Source: Dyadobacter sp. CY312 (GTDB lineage: Bacteria; Bacteroidota; Bacteroidia; Cytophagales; Spirosomataceae). Taken from it: DNA of 64,000 nucleotides. Shown here one piece after another: positions 8,809 through 18,634 of the stretch. The translations under genes and the position numbers were made by a program. Where the stretch lies: assembly GCF_021390535.1 (NCBI RefSeq), contig NZ_JAJUXG010000005.1:124001-188000 (forward strand). The letters run 5' to 3'. The notes beneath the pieces were generated by a model that was given only the letters and a program-made list of their open reading frames with translations, did no database searches and was not told the origin of the DNA. The stretch's first letter is position 1. The number at the start of each line of letters is the position of its first letter.

Positions 8809-9192
8809 TTAATTACTCACTTCCAAAATCTCGAAATGCTTGATCCCGGCTGGCATTTTCCACTGCACTTTTTCACCTTTGCAAAGACCTATTAAAGCGG
8901 CGCCCATTGGTGTAAGTACGGAAATTTTTTTATCGGAAATATTGGCCATTGCTGGCATTACAATGGAAAATTCCATGTCCTTGTTGCTGCTGAGTTCTCT
9001 TACTTTTACCTGGGAATTGAGGCGTACACAACCTTCGGGCAGCTCATCTTCTTCCACAACGGTGGCCCGGTTGAGTTCATAGGAAAGCGTCATTTCATTT
9101 TCTTTCCCATGCCCGGGAAATTGTTCTGCGAATTGTTTCAACATGCGGAAATCATCTTCTGATAATATTACCGGTGTTTTTTGACTTGCCAT
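8809..9192 (-). CDS. GreA/GreB C-terminal (Rnk-like) elongation-factor family protein
   Basis: A 127-residue protein with the FKBP-like C-terminal domain of GreA/GreB (VRLNSQVKVRELSSNKD ... VLTPMGAALIGLCKGEKVQW) and a short helical N-terminus (LSEDDFRMLKQFAEQF) instead of the long coiled coil. That is the architecture of Rnk (regulator of nucleoside diphosphate kinase), which binds RNA polymerase. The frame is open up to 9309, but the extra residues do not look conserved and the ATG at 9192 (MASQKTPVILSEDD) fits the family start. Confidence 0.85.
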   Translation of the reverse strand: MASQKTPVILSEDDFRMLKQFAEQFPGHGKENEMTLSYELNRATVVEEDELPEGCVRLNSQVKVRELSSNKDMEFSIVMPAMANISDKKISVLTPMGAALIGLCKGEKVQWKMPAGIKHFEILEVSN

Positions 9193-9838
9193 GATCTTGT
9201 TTATGCTTTGCATTTTTAATTTATAATTGGACAAATAGGCGGCTGTTAAGCGCGCGGCCTCAGCCAGGGAATTCAGAGAATTCCTGAGCGGATTGGAGAT
9301 AAATAGCATTAGAGCCGATTGGAAATATCCAACCTGCCATTGTTTTATCTTAAATCTGATGTGTTGGCCGATAATCCCCGAATCCTGAAAGTCAGTATAG
9401 GTTCGGGGCTAAAGTATTGAAGTCCTTAAAATTTGAAATGTAGTACAGCTTTGAGCAAAAGCTTGTTGAGGATGCAAGGCATGAGGCAAAGGGGCTCCTC
9501 ACTACCGATGAAATTCTCCGGGAGAGGGATTTAACTGCTGAATATGTAGCTGTCGTGTTTGCCATTGTTGCTAATATACCATCAAAATTTGTATTCAGGA
9601 AAATTTGATGGAGCTAATTGGGAAATGAGGTGCAGGTTTGTGGTAAAATGTGAGAACCGGGCCGCCGGGCGGTGAAATGTGAAAAGATTTTCAAAATTTA
9701 ATTCCCAAAGGTTGTAGTCATTGCATCATTACAAATTGTGATTTGGATATTGAAATCCTATTAACAGCCTGTAAGACAGATTTTTGTCCTGGTCAATTGT
9801 CAACAGGCAATACACACGAAACCATTCTTAACTAAACG
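9193..9838. other. Long intergenic region with a dead short ORF
   Basis: At 9438-9608 (plus strand) an ATG is followed directly by TAG, then 54 sense codons run to TGA. The translation (YSFEQKLVEDARHEAKGLLT, then TDEILRERDLTAEYVAVVFA) is helical and protein-like, so this may be a remnant or a misread start; I cannot name the family. The rest (9620-9838) has no visible gene or repeat. Confidence 0.4.
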
Positions 9839-10654
9839 CTACTTTTCTCCACTTTCCATTGCGCAGGTCCAGGTGAGTACATTTGCGTAATTGCTAATGT
9901 CTGCTGCGATGCTGCTTACGTACATGTTGCCTGGATTACGATTTCCGTGTGTTCCCATGGCAATCATATCGGCATTAATTTCCCTGGTAAACTGAATGAT
10001 ACCGTCTTTCTCCACCGCATTATGCGCAACATGCACGTTGTAATGGCGAAGGCCGTGAAGTTCCGCATATTGTTTCAGTTTTTGCAGCCCGGCCTGGTTA
10101 TCGCGTCTGGGATTAGTGTTTACAAAAAGCAAATGTAACCTCGCGTCGAAAAGTGTTTGTAACTTCTGAATTTCCTGAATCAAAAGCTTCTCTTCGGGTT
10201 GCATGCCACATGGGAACACAATGTTCCGGATCTTGGAAACGGAGGTGTTGTTTTTTACTGCAAACACCGGTACAGGAGAGGTACGTACAATTTTACCGAT
10301 GTTCGAACCCATAAAAGCTTCGCTCCATCCACGCGATCCCGACGTACCCATTACTACGAGATCAATATTTTGCTCTTCAATAAAATTAAGCAGGGTCGGC
10401 GTGATTTTGCCGGTTCTGATATGGTGCTCAACAAGCAGGTTGTCTGTGTTGAATTTGGAAATGAACTCAGGGAATTTTTCTTCTGCCTGTGCAAAGCTCA
10501 ACTGTGGGGCAGACTGGTTTTGTGCGGTTTCAGGATCGCTCAAAACGGTGCATACAAAGACACTACCTTCATTTTTTTCTGCTATTTCAATCGCAAATTG
10601 TATCGCTTGCTCCGCATGGACCGAAAAATTACATGGTACTAATATTTTTCTCAT
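9839..10654 (-). CDS. Universal stress protein, two tandem Usp domains
   Basis: A 271-residue cytoplasmic protein made of two UspA folds. The first (residues 1-150) starts ILVPCNFSVHAEQAIQFAIEIA and carries the ATP-binding signature GTSGSRGWSEAFMGSNIGKIV. The second (155-265) ends in MGTHGNRNPGNMYVSSIAAD with a more degenerate nucleotide loop. Such proteins bind ATP and protect during starvation or envelope stress. It stands alone, cut off from SusCD locus 1 by a terminator at 10791-10814. Confidence 0.9.
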   Translation of the reverse strand: MRKILVPCNFSVHAEQAIQFAIEIAEKNEGSVFVCTVLSDPETAQNQSAPQLSFAQAEEKFPEFISKFNTDNLLVEHHIRTGKITPTLLNFIEEQNIDLVVMGTSGSRGWSEAFMGSNIGKIVRTSPVPVFAVKNNTSVSKIRNIVFPCGMQPEEKLLIQEIQKLQTLFDARLHLLFVNTNPRRDNQAGLQKLKQYAELHGLRHYNVHVAHNAVEKDGIIQFTREINADMIAMGTHGNRNPGNMYVSSIAADISNYANVLTWTCAMESGEK

Positions 10655-10790
10655 AACGTATAGAGGATGTTTTGGTAAAGATAGTCAGGAAAAGACCGCG
10701 ATCCCGGGTTTACAGTTGTAAGTGTGACCGGGTTGAAGCGAGGCTGGAATGTACCGTTTTCACAACCTGCTGAAATACAAAGAGGAGCCA

Positions 10791-10814
10791 ACCTGTTACC
10801 CGGCCGGCTCCTCT
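10791..10814 (-). terminator. Terminator of SusCD locus 1
   Basis: Inverted repeat AGAGGAGCC / GGCTCCTCT with a 6-base loop; on the minus strand it is followed by TTTGTATTTC. It lies 20 bases after the EEP stop codon and would close the sigma-FecR-SusC-SusD-EEP transcript. Confidence 0.8.
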
Positions 10815-10833
10815 GCAAAGAAGTTGAAAACAA

Positions 10834-11679
10834 TTATTTTACTTTTAACTTAACCACCACAGGAAGATGATCAGAAGCATATTTTTCATCAATTACCCTT
10901 GTCGAAATACTGCTGATCGCGCTCCCAGGTCTGAACATAATGAAATCAATAACACGGTTAGGATTCTCCACCGGAATCGTCGGCATGCAGTCATGTTTGC
11001 AACTTCTGGTAAAATGCTGGTCGAGATAGCCAATCACCTGGCTGTCTGGTTTTGCATTAAAATCACCACCGATAATGAGCGGGTAGGCTGCGTTGGCGAA
11101 ATGTTTCACGATCAATTCCGCCTGCGTTTTCCTGTTTTGTTCTTTCAGATCGAGATGGGTGCTGGCAAACATTACCTTTTGACCTTTCGATATTTCGGCT
11201 GTTACAGCGGCGATCGTTCTTATTTCTCCGCCAATTGTGTTGTCAATCGGGAGAATGTGCTGGACAGAATCCAGAATGGGAAACCTTGACAAAACTGCCA
11301 CGCCGTAATCTCCGCCCTGGTGGTCAATGGCTTTGGCAAAAAAGAAATTCATACCAGTAAGTTCAGCGAGCTGCCGTGCCTGATTTTTACCTTTTCCAGA
11401 GCGCTCTGTATTCACATCCACTTCCTGCAAAGCAACAAAATCGGGCTTTTCCTTATTGATGACGGCAGCAATGGCCTCCACGTCAATTTTATCTCCTGCC
11501 GAAGGGGGATTGCAGTGATGAATGTTGTAGCTCATCACTTTCAGGTTCGGTTTATCCTTTGCTGGTGGGTCAATGACCACTTCTTTTTCGGGGCTTCCTG
11601 CACAGGCAGAGAAAGCAGCAAAAACGGCAGCGTAAAAAAACAGTTTTTTAATCATCAGTTCAATTGGTTTAGCGTTCAT
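10834..11679 (-). CDS. Endonuclease/exonuclease/phosphatase (EEP) family lipoprotein
   Basis: Secreted or surface lipoprotein of the EEP fold (DNase I / sphingomyelinase / inositol-phosphatase superfamily), which cleaves phosphoester or phosphodiester bonds. The hydrophobic signal ends in FSAC. Catalytic landmarks in order: VMSYNIHHC, ALQEVD (metal Glu), STHLDL, GGDFNAKPDS (Asp/Asn pair), DFIMF and SDHLPVV (catalytic His). The ATG at 11679 overlaps the susD stop by the 4-base ATGA arrangement, implying translational coupling; an internal ATG at 11655 is a possible alternative. It is clearly paralogous to the EEP gene at 42291. Its true substrate (nucleic acid, phospholipid head group, sugar phosphate) is unknown. 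Confidence 0.85.
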   Translation of the reverse strand: MNAKPIELMIKKLFFYAAVFAAFSACAGSPEKEVVIDPPAKDKPNLKVMSYNIHHCNPPSAGDKIDVEAIAAVINKEKPDFVALQEVDVNTERSGKGKNQARQLAELTGMNFFFAKAIDHQGGDYGVAVLSRFPILDSVQHILPIDNTIGGEIRTIAAVTAEISKGQKVMFASTHLDLKEQNRKTQAELIVKHFANAAYPLIIGGDFNAKPDSQVIGYLDQHFTRSCKHDCMPTIPVENPNRVIDFIMFRPGSAISSISTRVIDEKYASDHLPVVVKLKVK

Positions 11680-13325
11680 TCCCAGCCAGGATTCTGACCC
11701 AGAGCCGGATTACGTTCGATCTGCACCAGCGGAACAGGCCACAGATAATGTTTTTCAGCAAAGTTGCGTCCGGTGAATGCGACAATATATCCTTGTGCAT
11801 CGGTACGAATGTTTGCCACATCGGCTGGTACTTTGGCCCATTCTTTCTTCATCCCTTTCACATCTTGCGCCAGTATGGCTCCCTGTTTCCAGCGCTTGAT
11901 ATCGAAATACCGTTGTCCTTCGAGCGCGAGTTCAACCCGGCGCTCACGGCGAATTTCGTCACGGATATTCATATTGTTTGTAGCAAGGTCTGTCAATATC
12001 ATCGGCTTCATGCCAACCCGGTTGCGCAGTAAATTTATGGAAATATCCAGATCCGCCTGCATCAGGGTTCCCTGTTCCATTTTAGCTTCTGCGTATGTTA
12101 GCAGGACTTCCGCATAACGCAGCACATGAATGTCATTCGCGTCTCTGCTTACCTGTGCAACGGTGGTAGGTTCCACATATTTGGTGAAATAATAACCTGT
12201 TATCGTTACAGATCCCCGCCTGTCGGAGCGGAACTTAGGTGCTGTAAAAATAGCCGGATTCGTGTTTTCGGGGTTCCCGTCGTACCGGCCTCCCCATGCA
12301 GCGTTAGGAGCAAATATGGTCTGGGTCATGCGGGGATCACGGTTTGTAAACACATCCTGGTAGCTGGTTTCCTTGTAAAGCGGCGATTTTTCAATCGGTA
12401 AGCCATCTTTGCAAAGGTAGCTGTCCACCAAAGATCTCGTCGGATTGAAACGGGCATTCTGATCCGGCACCTGGATCTCTCGGCTCAGATTGTGCATGTT
12501 AAGGTCTTCCAGATGGGTACGGGCGATGATGGTTTCCTTGTTATTTCCACGGGATAATTTCCCTGCATAGGTAAAGTAATTATTGTAGCTCGTTGCCGGA
12601 TTCCCATTTGAGAACAATTGATATACGTTCAGGTCCATTACATCTTTGGCTGCTTTTTCGGCCACATCATATTTTCCGAAATATAGCGCTACCCGTGCTT
12701 TTAATCCCAGTGCGGCTCCCTTTCTCAATCTGCCGAGATCTTTTCCGGCAGCAATTTCTTTGGGGAGCACCGCAGCTGCCGCGTCCAGTTCTGCCAGGAT
12801 AAAATCCACTACCTGAGCCGATGGCGTACGTGGTTCATACAGTTCATCAATGTTGAGGGGCTTGGTTACCAGCGGGACATCACCCCAGAATAATACCAGA
12901 TAGCTGTACATATAGGCGCGGATCACGCGTACTTCCGCTGCTAGAATTTCCTTGCGGGCTTCTACCGGAACAACTGCTTTCTGATAGTTTTCCAAAAAGG
13001 TATTGCACTGGCGAATTCCGGCATACATATTCCGCCATTCGGTGTTGAACATACCGAGGTCTACATTGAAATTCCCGCTTCCGATAAGCTGGAAGTCTGT
13101 GGTGGAGGGCCACAGCGTGTTGTCGCCCATGTTTTCCATGTCCACAGTATTTTTTGCTTTGATGTTCGCATAGCAGCCGTTCGCCGCCAGTGTGAGCTGT
13201 TCTTCTGTATTCCAGAACGTTTCATCTGCGATTTCGTCCAATGGCAGTCGGTTCAGATAATCTTCATTACAGCCGGTTGCTATAAATGCAAGAATCGTAA
13301 ACAGGTATATGACTCTATTTTTCAT
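11676..13325 (-). CDS. susD: RagB/SusD family nutrient-binding lipoprotein (locus 1)
   Basis: A 549-residue surface lipoprotein that lids the SusC channel and binds the imported oligomer. The signal ends in IATGC (Cys19). The first SusD segment (LNRLPLDEIADETFWNTEEQ), the TPR-like helices (GLKARVALYFGKYDVAEKAA) and the conserved C-terminal part (EIRRERRVELALEGQRYFDI, followed by KRW and HYLWPVPLVQIERNP) are all present. It starts 8 bases after the SusC stop. Ligand not predictable. Confidence 0.95.
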   Translation of the reverse strand: MKNRVIYLFTILAFIATGCNEDYLNRLPLDEIADETFWNTEEQLTLAANGCYANIKAKNTVDMENMGDNTLWPSTTDFQLIGSGNFNVDLGMFNTEWRNMYAGIRQCNTFLENYQKAVVPVEARKEILAAEVRVIRAYMYSYLVLFWGDVPLVTKPLNIDELYEPRTPSAQVVDFILAELDAAAAVLPKEIAAGKDLGRLRKGAALGLKARVALYFGKYDVAEKAAKDVMDLNVYQLFSNGNPATSYNNYFTYAGKLSRGNNKETIIARTHLEDLNMHNLSREIQVPDQNARFNPTRSLVDSYLCKDGLPIEKSPLYKETSYQDVFTNRDPRMTQTIFAPNAAWGGRYDGNPENTNPAIFTAPKFRSDRRGSVTITGYYFTKYVEPTTVAQVSRDANDIHVLRYAEVLLTYAEAKMEQGTLMQADLDISINLLRNRVGMKPMILTDLATNNMNIRDEIRRERRVELALEGQRYFDIKRWKQGAILAQDVKGMKKEWAKVPADVANIRTDAQGYIVAFTGRNFAEKHYLWPVPLVQIERNPALGQNPGWE

Positions 13326-13333
13326 GATATCGA

Positions 13334-16300
13334 TTATTTAAAATTAACGCTTACGCCAAATACGAATGTTTTAACCTGCGGATAATAGCCGCCGCTAGTG
13401 ACCGGTGATTCCGGATCGTAGCCGTAGAAAAAGTTTGTTTTGGTGAATAGGTTATCTGCCGAAGCATAAATACGCATGTTGTTGATCCGAGCTTTTTTTG
13501 TTAATTTTTCAGGAAGCGTGTAGCCGATCTGAATGTTTTTCAGGCGTAGGTAAGCGGCATTTTCCAACCAGAAAGTCGACAAACGCTGATTGTAACTTTG
13601 CTGATAGGTGAGCCTCGGATAACTTGCATCGGTGTTCTCAGGAGTCCAGCGGTCGCGGTGAACTTCCTGGGGAAGCGATCCTTCGTTGATAAGCGCATGC
13701 CGTGCCGCACCCTGAATGTAGCCGTCGGCTTTTCCCACTCCCTGTAAGAAGAAACTGAAATCAACTGCTTTCCAGCCCAGCTCGCCACGGAAACCGTAAT
13801 TGAAGCGGGGAATGGCACTTCCGATTACCTTCCGGTCGTCGTCAAGCGTTATTTTTCCGTCACTGTTCAGGTCTTTGTAAATAATATCCCCGGGAGCAAC
13901 CGGATCGCCTGCATAAGCCGGGAATTTCGGCGTGTATTTGTTCGCTCCGGCGTCAAAATTAAAGTCTGCCTCTTGTGCAATCCTGTCAGCCACAAGTCCG
14001 TAAAAAGCATCAATGGGCTGGTCTACAATACGAATCCTGTCTCCATAAGTAGGTGGCATACCTCCGAGGCTGGTTACTTTATTTTTTACATCGGATATGT
14101 TAAAGTTGGCACCGTAGCGGAAATCATTCAGCTGCTCTCGCCAGGTGATCAGGAATTCCCAGCCTTTGTTTTCTACTTTTCCTGCATTTTGGGGAGGGTA
14201 GGTAGTACCAACTCCCAATACATCGGGTAACGGTACGTTAAGCAGAATGTTATTTGTTTTTTGAATGTAGTAGTCGAAAGTGATACCCATGCGGCCTTTC
14301 ATGAGCGCAAGATCCAGCCCTGCATTTTGTTTAATCACCGATTCCCATGTCAGGAACGGGTTGGGAATACCTGTTTGCCGGTAGCCTATCGTGAGCGCAT
14401 TGCCAATAGGAAAAGTGTTATTCACCGGCCCAAGTGTGGGCAGGTAGGCGAAGTCAAGAATATCATCGGAACCAGCCAGACGTACTTTATCATTTCCCTG
14501 GCTACCGTATGACAGACGGACTTTTCCGGACTCGATCACATTACGTAACCTGTCGAAGAATCTTTCTTCAGAAAAAACCCAGCCTACCGAAGCGGAGGTG
14601 AACCAATCCCAGCGAAGCTCCGGCGCAAAGCGGGAAGATCCGTCGTAACGGAAGTTGAACTCTGCAAGATATTTTTCTTTAAACCCGTAATTGAATCTTC
14701 CGAAAAATGATCTGAGAGCATTTTGTGAAGCACTCCCCTCGTTTAATTGATTTTCGGTACCCAGGTTAATGGATTCTACATCCTGAGAGGCGAGGTTGGT
14801 ACGGGTTGCAATGAAGCTGTTTGAAATGGTTTCTTCCTGAGAAACAGCAAGCATTCCTTTGACATTGTGTTTTCCTGCAAACATTTTGTCGTATTCCAAA
14901 AAGCCCAGCATGGTTTGGTACATGGTGGTGTAATCTCTTACATCAATTTTGTTTTGCGGGTTGGTCTGGTAGATCAGTGAACCGTCTGCGGGGCTGAAAT
15001 AGTTGATGGTTTTGCTGAATATGGACCGGTAAGAATTGGATCTGATCAGGCCATATTGTCCTCTCAGGTTGAGTCCGTCAACTATTTTTAATGTAGCGCT
15101 CAGGTTTCCTGTAAATTCCTGTGAGTTGAAACGGTTCGTTCCGCCGTCTGTTGTCACAGCCACCGGATTTCGCTGCCCGCCTATGTATCCCCATCCGCCT
15201 GTTGTGAATCTTACAGGTACCAATGGTAATATCTGATGTGCCGCATATAAGGGGCCTGCCGATGCGTCTATTCCTTCTGCGGAGCCTGAATAACCCCTGT
15301 CGATATATCCCAGATTGGCGTCCAGCTGCAATCTGTCCAGTAATGTAGTGTTCAAACGTAACCTTACATTATGTCTCTGGGCTTTGTAATTGTCACCTGT
15401 GATCATCCCGCCTTCTTTCAGGTACCCGTAGGATACGTAGTAATTCAGGTTTTTTGCTCCGCCATTAATACTCAGGTTATGATTTTGCTGAGGAGCGCTC
15501 TTTTTATAGATTTCATCAATCCAGTTGGTATTCGCAAAGTAATTTGGATCTGATCCGTTTCTTGCTATTTCAATGTCTGCATCGGTATAGGTCGGGTTTC
15601 TTCCTACGTTCACCTGTGACTCATTGAGCATTTGCATGTATTCAGGTGAGCCTACAAACTTTGGCAAAGCGGTTGGTGTTTGCATTCCCATGTAGCCATT
15701 GTAGGAAATGGTAGGCTGTTCATTTTCCTTTCCTTTTTTAGTGGTTACAACAATCACGCCGTTTGCACCTCTCACGCCATAAATAGAAGAGGAAGCTGCA
15801 TCTTTTAAAACCGAGATGCTTTCAATATCAGCCGGATTCAAAATGTTAAGATCGCCACCCGGAATGCCATCCACGACAACAAGCGGGTTTGCGTCACCGA
15901 GCGTACCCACGCCGCGAATTCTTATGGAACTTCCGTTCTGGCCGGGCAATGCGGTTGAATTGACTACCGTTACACCAGCCATAAGCCCTTGTAAGCCAGT
16001 ACTGATGTTTCTGACCGGACGACTTTGCAAATCTTTGGCTTCAATAGCGCTTACGGCTCCTGTAACATTTATTTTCTTTTGCGTCCCATATCCCACCACC
16101 ACAAGCTCTTCAAGACCGGCAACGTCTTCCAAAAGCTGTATGGACAGCGATGACTCACCACGATAGGTAATTTCTTTTTTCAAAAAGCCTATAAAGGAAA
16201 CAACAAGTATTTCACCGCTATTCACATGAAGAGAAAAAGCACCGTTCTGATCTGAAACCGTACCACGGTCTGTGCCTTTGACAACCACAGAAGCACCCGG

Positions 16301-16780
16301 CAACGGCTGGTTGGCCTTGTCCACAATTTTACCGGATAGCTGTTGAATTTCAGCCTGGATTGGCTCGGGTGTTACCGGTGCCGGTTTTGGGACAATGGTT
16401 ACCGGCTTCACGGCAGGTGCTGGTTTTAACACAATGGTAGAGCCCACAGCACTGTAAGTAAGCGAATACGGTAAAAGCAGCTTGTCGAGTACTTTGCTCA
16501 GACGTTCGTTTTTTACGTTCACATGGGCTTTTTTTACGGATTCATTCTCACTTGCCAGTACGAAGCGTATTTGGGAAACCTTTGAAATTTCATCCAAAAC
16601 CTCAGGGAGAGTCACTCTACCCGTTCTGAGTGTGATGGGTTTGTCCAGTACCTGGCTGTATGTGTTGTCTGCAAGTACGAAGGTGCAGCAACAGCCGATC
16701 AGGATGGATAATATAGCGCTGTATTTCATTATTGTTCGTATCCAATGAAACAGTGGTCTCTTGTAAAGAGATTTTTCCAT
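13334..16780 (-). CDS. susC: SusC/RagA TonB-linked outer membrane transporter with STN signalling domain (locus 1)
   Basis: An 1148-residue TonB-dependent transporter. After a signal peptide (about residues 18-42) come an STN domain (45-105) that contacts FecR, a Pro-rich spacer (KPAPAVKP, VPKPAPVTPEP; about 108-135), a carboxypeptidase-regulatory-like beta sandwich (148-225; GKIVDKANQPLPGASVVVKG), the plug (230-345, with ELVVVGYGTQKK, RIRGVGTLGDANPLVVVDGI and SVLKDAASSSIYGVRGANGV) and a 22-strand barrel ending in FVFGVSVNFK. The STN domain marks it as a transducer: substrate binding should release the linked sigma factor. The substrate is unknown. Confidence 0.95.
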   Translation of the reverse strand: MEKSLYKRPLFHWIRTIMKYSAILSILIGCCCTFVLADNTYSQVLDKPITLRTGRVTLPEVLDEISKVSQIRFVLASENESVKKAHVNVKNERLSKVLDKLLLPYSLTYSAVGSTIVLKPAPAVKPVTIVPKPAPVTPEPIQAEIQQLSGKIVDKANQPLPGASVVVKGTDRGTVSDQNGAFSLHVNSGEILVVSFIGFLKKEITYRGESSLSIQLLEDVAGLEELVVVGYGTQKKINVTGAVSAIEAKDLQSRPVRNISTGLQGLMAGVTVVNSTALPGQNGSSIRIRGVGTLGDANPLVVVDGIPGGDLNILNPADIESISVLKDAASSSIYGVRGANGVIVVTTKKGKENEQPTISYNGYMGMQTPTALPKFVGSPEYMQMLNESQVNVGRNPTYTDADIEIARNGSDPNYFANTNWIDEIYKKSAPQQNHNLSINGGAKNLNYYVSYGYLKEGGMITGDNYKAQRHNVRLRLNTTLLDRLQLDANLGYIDRGYSGSAEGIDASAGPLYAAHQILPLVPVRFTTGGWGYIGGQRNPVAVTTDGGTNRFNSQEFTGNLSATLKIVDGLNLRGQYGLIRSNSYRSIFSKTINYFSPADGSLIYQTNPQNKIDVRDYTTMYQTMLGFLEYDKMFAGKHNVKGMLAVSQEETISNSFIATRTNLASQDVESINLGTENQLNEGSASQNALRSFFGRFNYGFKEKYLAEFNFRYDGSSRFAPELRWDWFTSASVGWVFSEERFFDRLRNVIESGKVRLSYGSQGNDKVRLAGSDDILDFAYLPTLGPVNNTFPIGNALTIGYRQTGIPNPFLTWESVIKQNAGLDLALMKGRMGITFDYYIQKTNNILLNVPLPDVLGVGTTYPPQNAGKVENKGWEFLITWREQLNDFRYGANFNISDVKNKVTSLGGMPPTYGDRIRIVDQPIDAFYGLVADRIAQEADFNFDAGANKYTPKFPAYAGDPVAPGDIIYKDLNSDGKITLDDDRKVIGSAIPRFNYGFRGELGWKAVDFSFFLQGVGKADGYIQGAARHALINEGSLPQEVHRDRWTPENTDASYPRLTYQQSYNQRLSTFWLENAAYLRLKNIQIGYTLPEKLTKKARINNMRIYASADNLFTKTNFFYGYDPESPVTSGGYYPQVKTFVFGVSVNFK

Positions 16781-16866
16781 AATTTTGAAAAGTTAAATGT
16801 GACGGAATTGTATCATGCCCTTGGTTTCGAAGGCTCAGGCAGGTACGATTAGCAACTTTTGACATC

Positions 16867-16906
16867 ATTTCCCTTTGCGGCATAGCCGTCGGAGGGAAAT
16901 TTTTTT
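16867..16906 (+). terminator. Terminator antisense to SusCD locus 1, in the fecR-susC gap
   Basis: Stem ATTTCCCT (16867-16874) with AGGGAAAT (16893-16900), inner stem CGGC/GCCG around ATA, and a run of T at 16900-16906 on the plus strand. No plus-strand gene precedes it; susC starts at 16780 on the other strand. It would end a plus-strand RNA complementary to the susC leader. See the matching structure at 50966-50996. Confidence 0.65.
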
Positions 16907-16979
16907 GCTTGGATCTAGGTCATAGAGTTTTGAGATTTTGCAGTGATTTAAAATATGGGTTTAGGATAGTCATTCAAAG

Positions 16980-17969
16980 TTATTTGCAGCCCTTTCCGGT
17001 TATCCGGAATTTACCGGGGGCACGTTCTTTCACAGCACCTTCCAAAGACGCGGCCAGCTGGTCGAGCACAAATCTTGCAGAATCACCAGGCAACACATCC
17101 GTGTATATGAGGCATTTCAGCAGATGTTTGTCCGCCTCAATTTCAATACTATATCTTCTTTCCAGATCATTTAATACCTCGGCAAGATTGCTTTTTCGAT
17201 AAGCCAGCCTTCCTGTTGTCCACGACATCATGCTGAGGCTGTCTATATTTTCTTTCACAGACATGGTCCCGGATTGGTGGTCGGCAGTAACCTGCTGTTG
17301 AGGCAGCAGGGTTATCGTTTCCTGCTCATCGCGCTGTTTCACAGCAACTTTTCCGCTTACAACTGCCACCTGGCTCTGTGCATCGTTTGGATACGCTTTG
17401 ATCACAAAACGTGTTCCAAGCACGCGTGTATTCAGCTGTCCGGATTGTATTACAAACGGCATTTCTGTATTTCTGACCACATCAAAATAGGCCTCGCCAG
17501 ACAATGTAACAGCCCTGGTGCTGTCATTGAATTTTTCCGGGAAGGTTAAACTGCTTCCTGAGTTGAGCCACACCATGGTTCCGTCGGGAAGTTCTTTTTT
17601 TATCAGTTTCCCAATCTGCGCCTGAACAACGATTGTTTGCACGGGGAAAAATTGGTCTGCGAGCTGAGCCCGGTAGGTATAGACTATAAAAAGACAACCT
17701 AACAGAAAGCTTGCAGCAAGAGCAAGACGCCAGGTAAATGCGTTTTTTCTAATCGGAAGTACGCTGGTTTCGGTCTGTTGAATGTCAGCCACGATCCTGT
17801 TGAACAAGCGTTCTTTCACAACCTGTTGATCGTCCATCAGTTTGTCGTCCCAGGCCGTGAATTTATTTTCCAGGGTTTTACATACTTTTAGAAAACGTAA
17901 TTCTTCTTCCGGGCTCAACGTACCAGCCAGGTATTTGTCGGAAAGTTCTAAATATTCTGATTTTTTCAT
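16980..17969 (-). CDS. fecR: FecR family anti-sigma factor (locus 1)
   Basis: Inner-membrane anti-sigma factor. It has a cytoplasmic N-terminal part (KYLAGTLSPEEELRFLKV), one membrane helix (LALAASFLLGCLFIVYTY, about residue 78-95), the periplasmic FecR domain (LPDGTMVWLNSGSSLTFP, LSGEAYFDV, VLGTRFVIKAYP) and a C-terminal STN-like/DUF4974 segment (AEVLNDLERRYSIEIEAD). It should hold the adjacent sigma factor until the SusC STN domain signals. The frame is open to 17990; ATG 17969 (MKKSEYLEL) is preferred. Gap to susC is 199 bases and holds an antisense terminator. Confidence 0.9.
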   Translation of the reverse strand: MKKSEYLELSDKYLAGTLSPEEELRFLKVCKTLENKFTAWDDKLMDDQQVVKERLFNRIVADIQQTETSVLPIRKNAFTWRLALAASFLLGCLFIVYTYRAQLADQFFPVQTIVVQAQIGKLIKKELPDGTMVWLNSGSSLTFPEKFNDSTRAVTLSGEAYFDVVRNTEMPFVIQSGQLNTRVLGTRFVIKAYPNDAQSQVAVVSGKVAVKQRDEQETITLLPQQQVTADHQSGTMSVKENIDSLSMMSWTTGRLAYRKSNLAEVLNDLERRYSIEIEADKHLLKCLIYTDVLPGDSARFVLDQLAASLEGAVKERAPGKFRITGKGCK

Positions 17970-18049
17970 AGTTCTACCTGTATGTGTCAAAACACATATC
18001 GAACACCTAAGTCAGCCTGAAATTTATTTGATAAATTTTTACAATCTGT

Positions 18050-18634
18050 TCATTTCCAGATTGAAGGGAGCGTAATAGCAGCCCAAAAGAGAAAGTCGCC
18101 CATGCCGGTTCGCAGGCGGCCGAGTGCATTGCTAAGATGGTTTTCAACCGTTTTCGTAGAAATGTGCATTTGCTCAGCAATCTCCGCGATGGAGAGATGC
18201 TTTTTTCTGCTCAGGAGAAAAACTTCGCGGCATTTGTCCGGGAGACGCGCAATGTGGTTATCAAGAACCGCGTCCAGGTCTTCTGAAACAAGCATGTCCT
18301 CCACTTCGTTTCTGTCCGCACTGAGCTCAATGTCATCCGGAAGTGCAAGTTTTACTTTCCCTGCTTTAATTGCCTTAAAGACCTGATAGCGAACGGCAGT
18401 GTGGAGGTAAGATGGTAGTGAATCTATGCTCGCTGAGTCTTTTTTTAACCAAAGCTGAACCAGCACATCCTGCACAATGTCCTCACATGCCTGTTTATCA
18501 CGCAGGATTCCATATGCCGAAAGATAAAGTTTGGACCAATAGGTATTGTATATATGTTCAAAAGCTCCCCAGTTGCCGCTTTGAAGCAGGCCAACGGTTC
18601 CTTTATCCATATATTTTATACCTTCTTGATTCAT
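18050..18634 (-). CDS. ECF RNA polymerase sigma factor, FecI-like (locus 1)
   Basis: A 194-residue sigma-70 family ECF factor. Region 2 spans roughly residues 20-90 (AFEHIYNTYWSKLYLSAYGI, then CEDIVQDVLVQLWLKK) and region 4 spans 130-180 (LPDKCREVFLLSRKKHLSIA, EIAEQMHISTKTVENHLSNA). It is of the Bacteroidota FecI type that works with FecR and a SusC-like transducer. It stands first in the minus-strand locus, 81 bases before fecR. An alternative start is the ATG at 18610. Confidence 0.9.
   Translation of the reverse strand: MNQEGIKYMDKGTVGLLQSGNWGAFEHIYNTYWSKLYLSAYGILRDKQACEDIVQDVLVQLWLKKDSASIDSLPSYLHTAVRYQVFKAIKAGKVKLALPDDIELSADRNEVEDMLVSEDLDAVLDNHIARLPDKCREVFLLSRKKHLSIAEIAEQMHISTKTVENHLSNALGRLRTGMGDFLFWAAITLPSIWK

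Noticed and set aside
10651..10833. Minus-strand 60-codon ORF between EEP and USP genes
   Set aside because: It covers the locus 1 terminator and its translation is Arg/Pro-rich without motifs.
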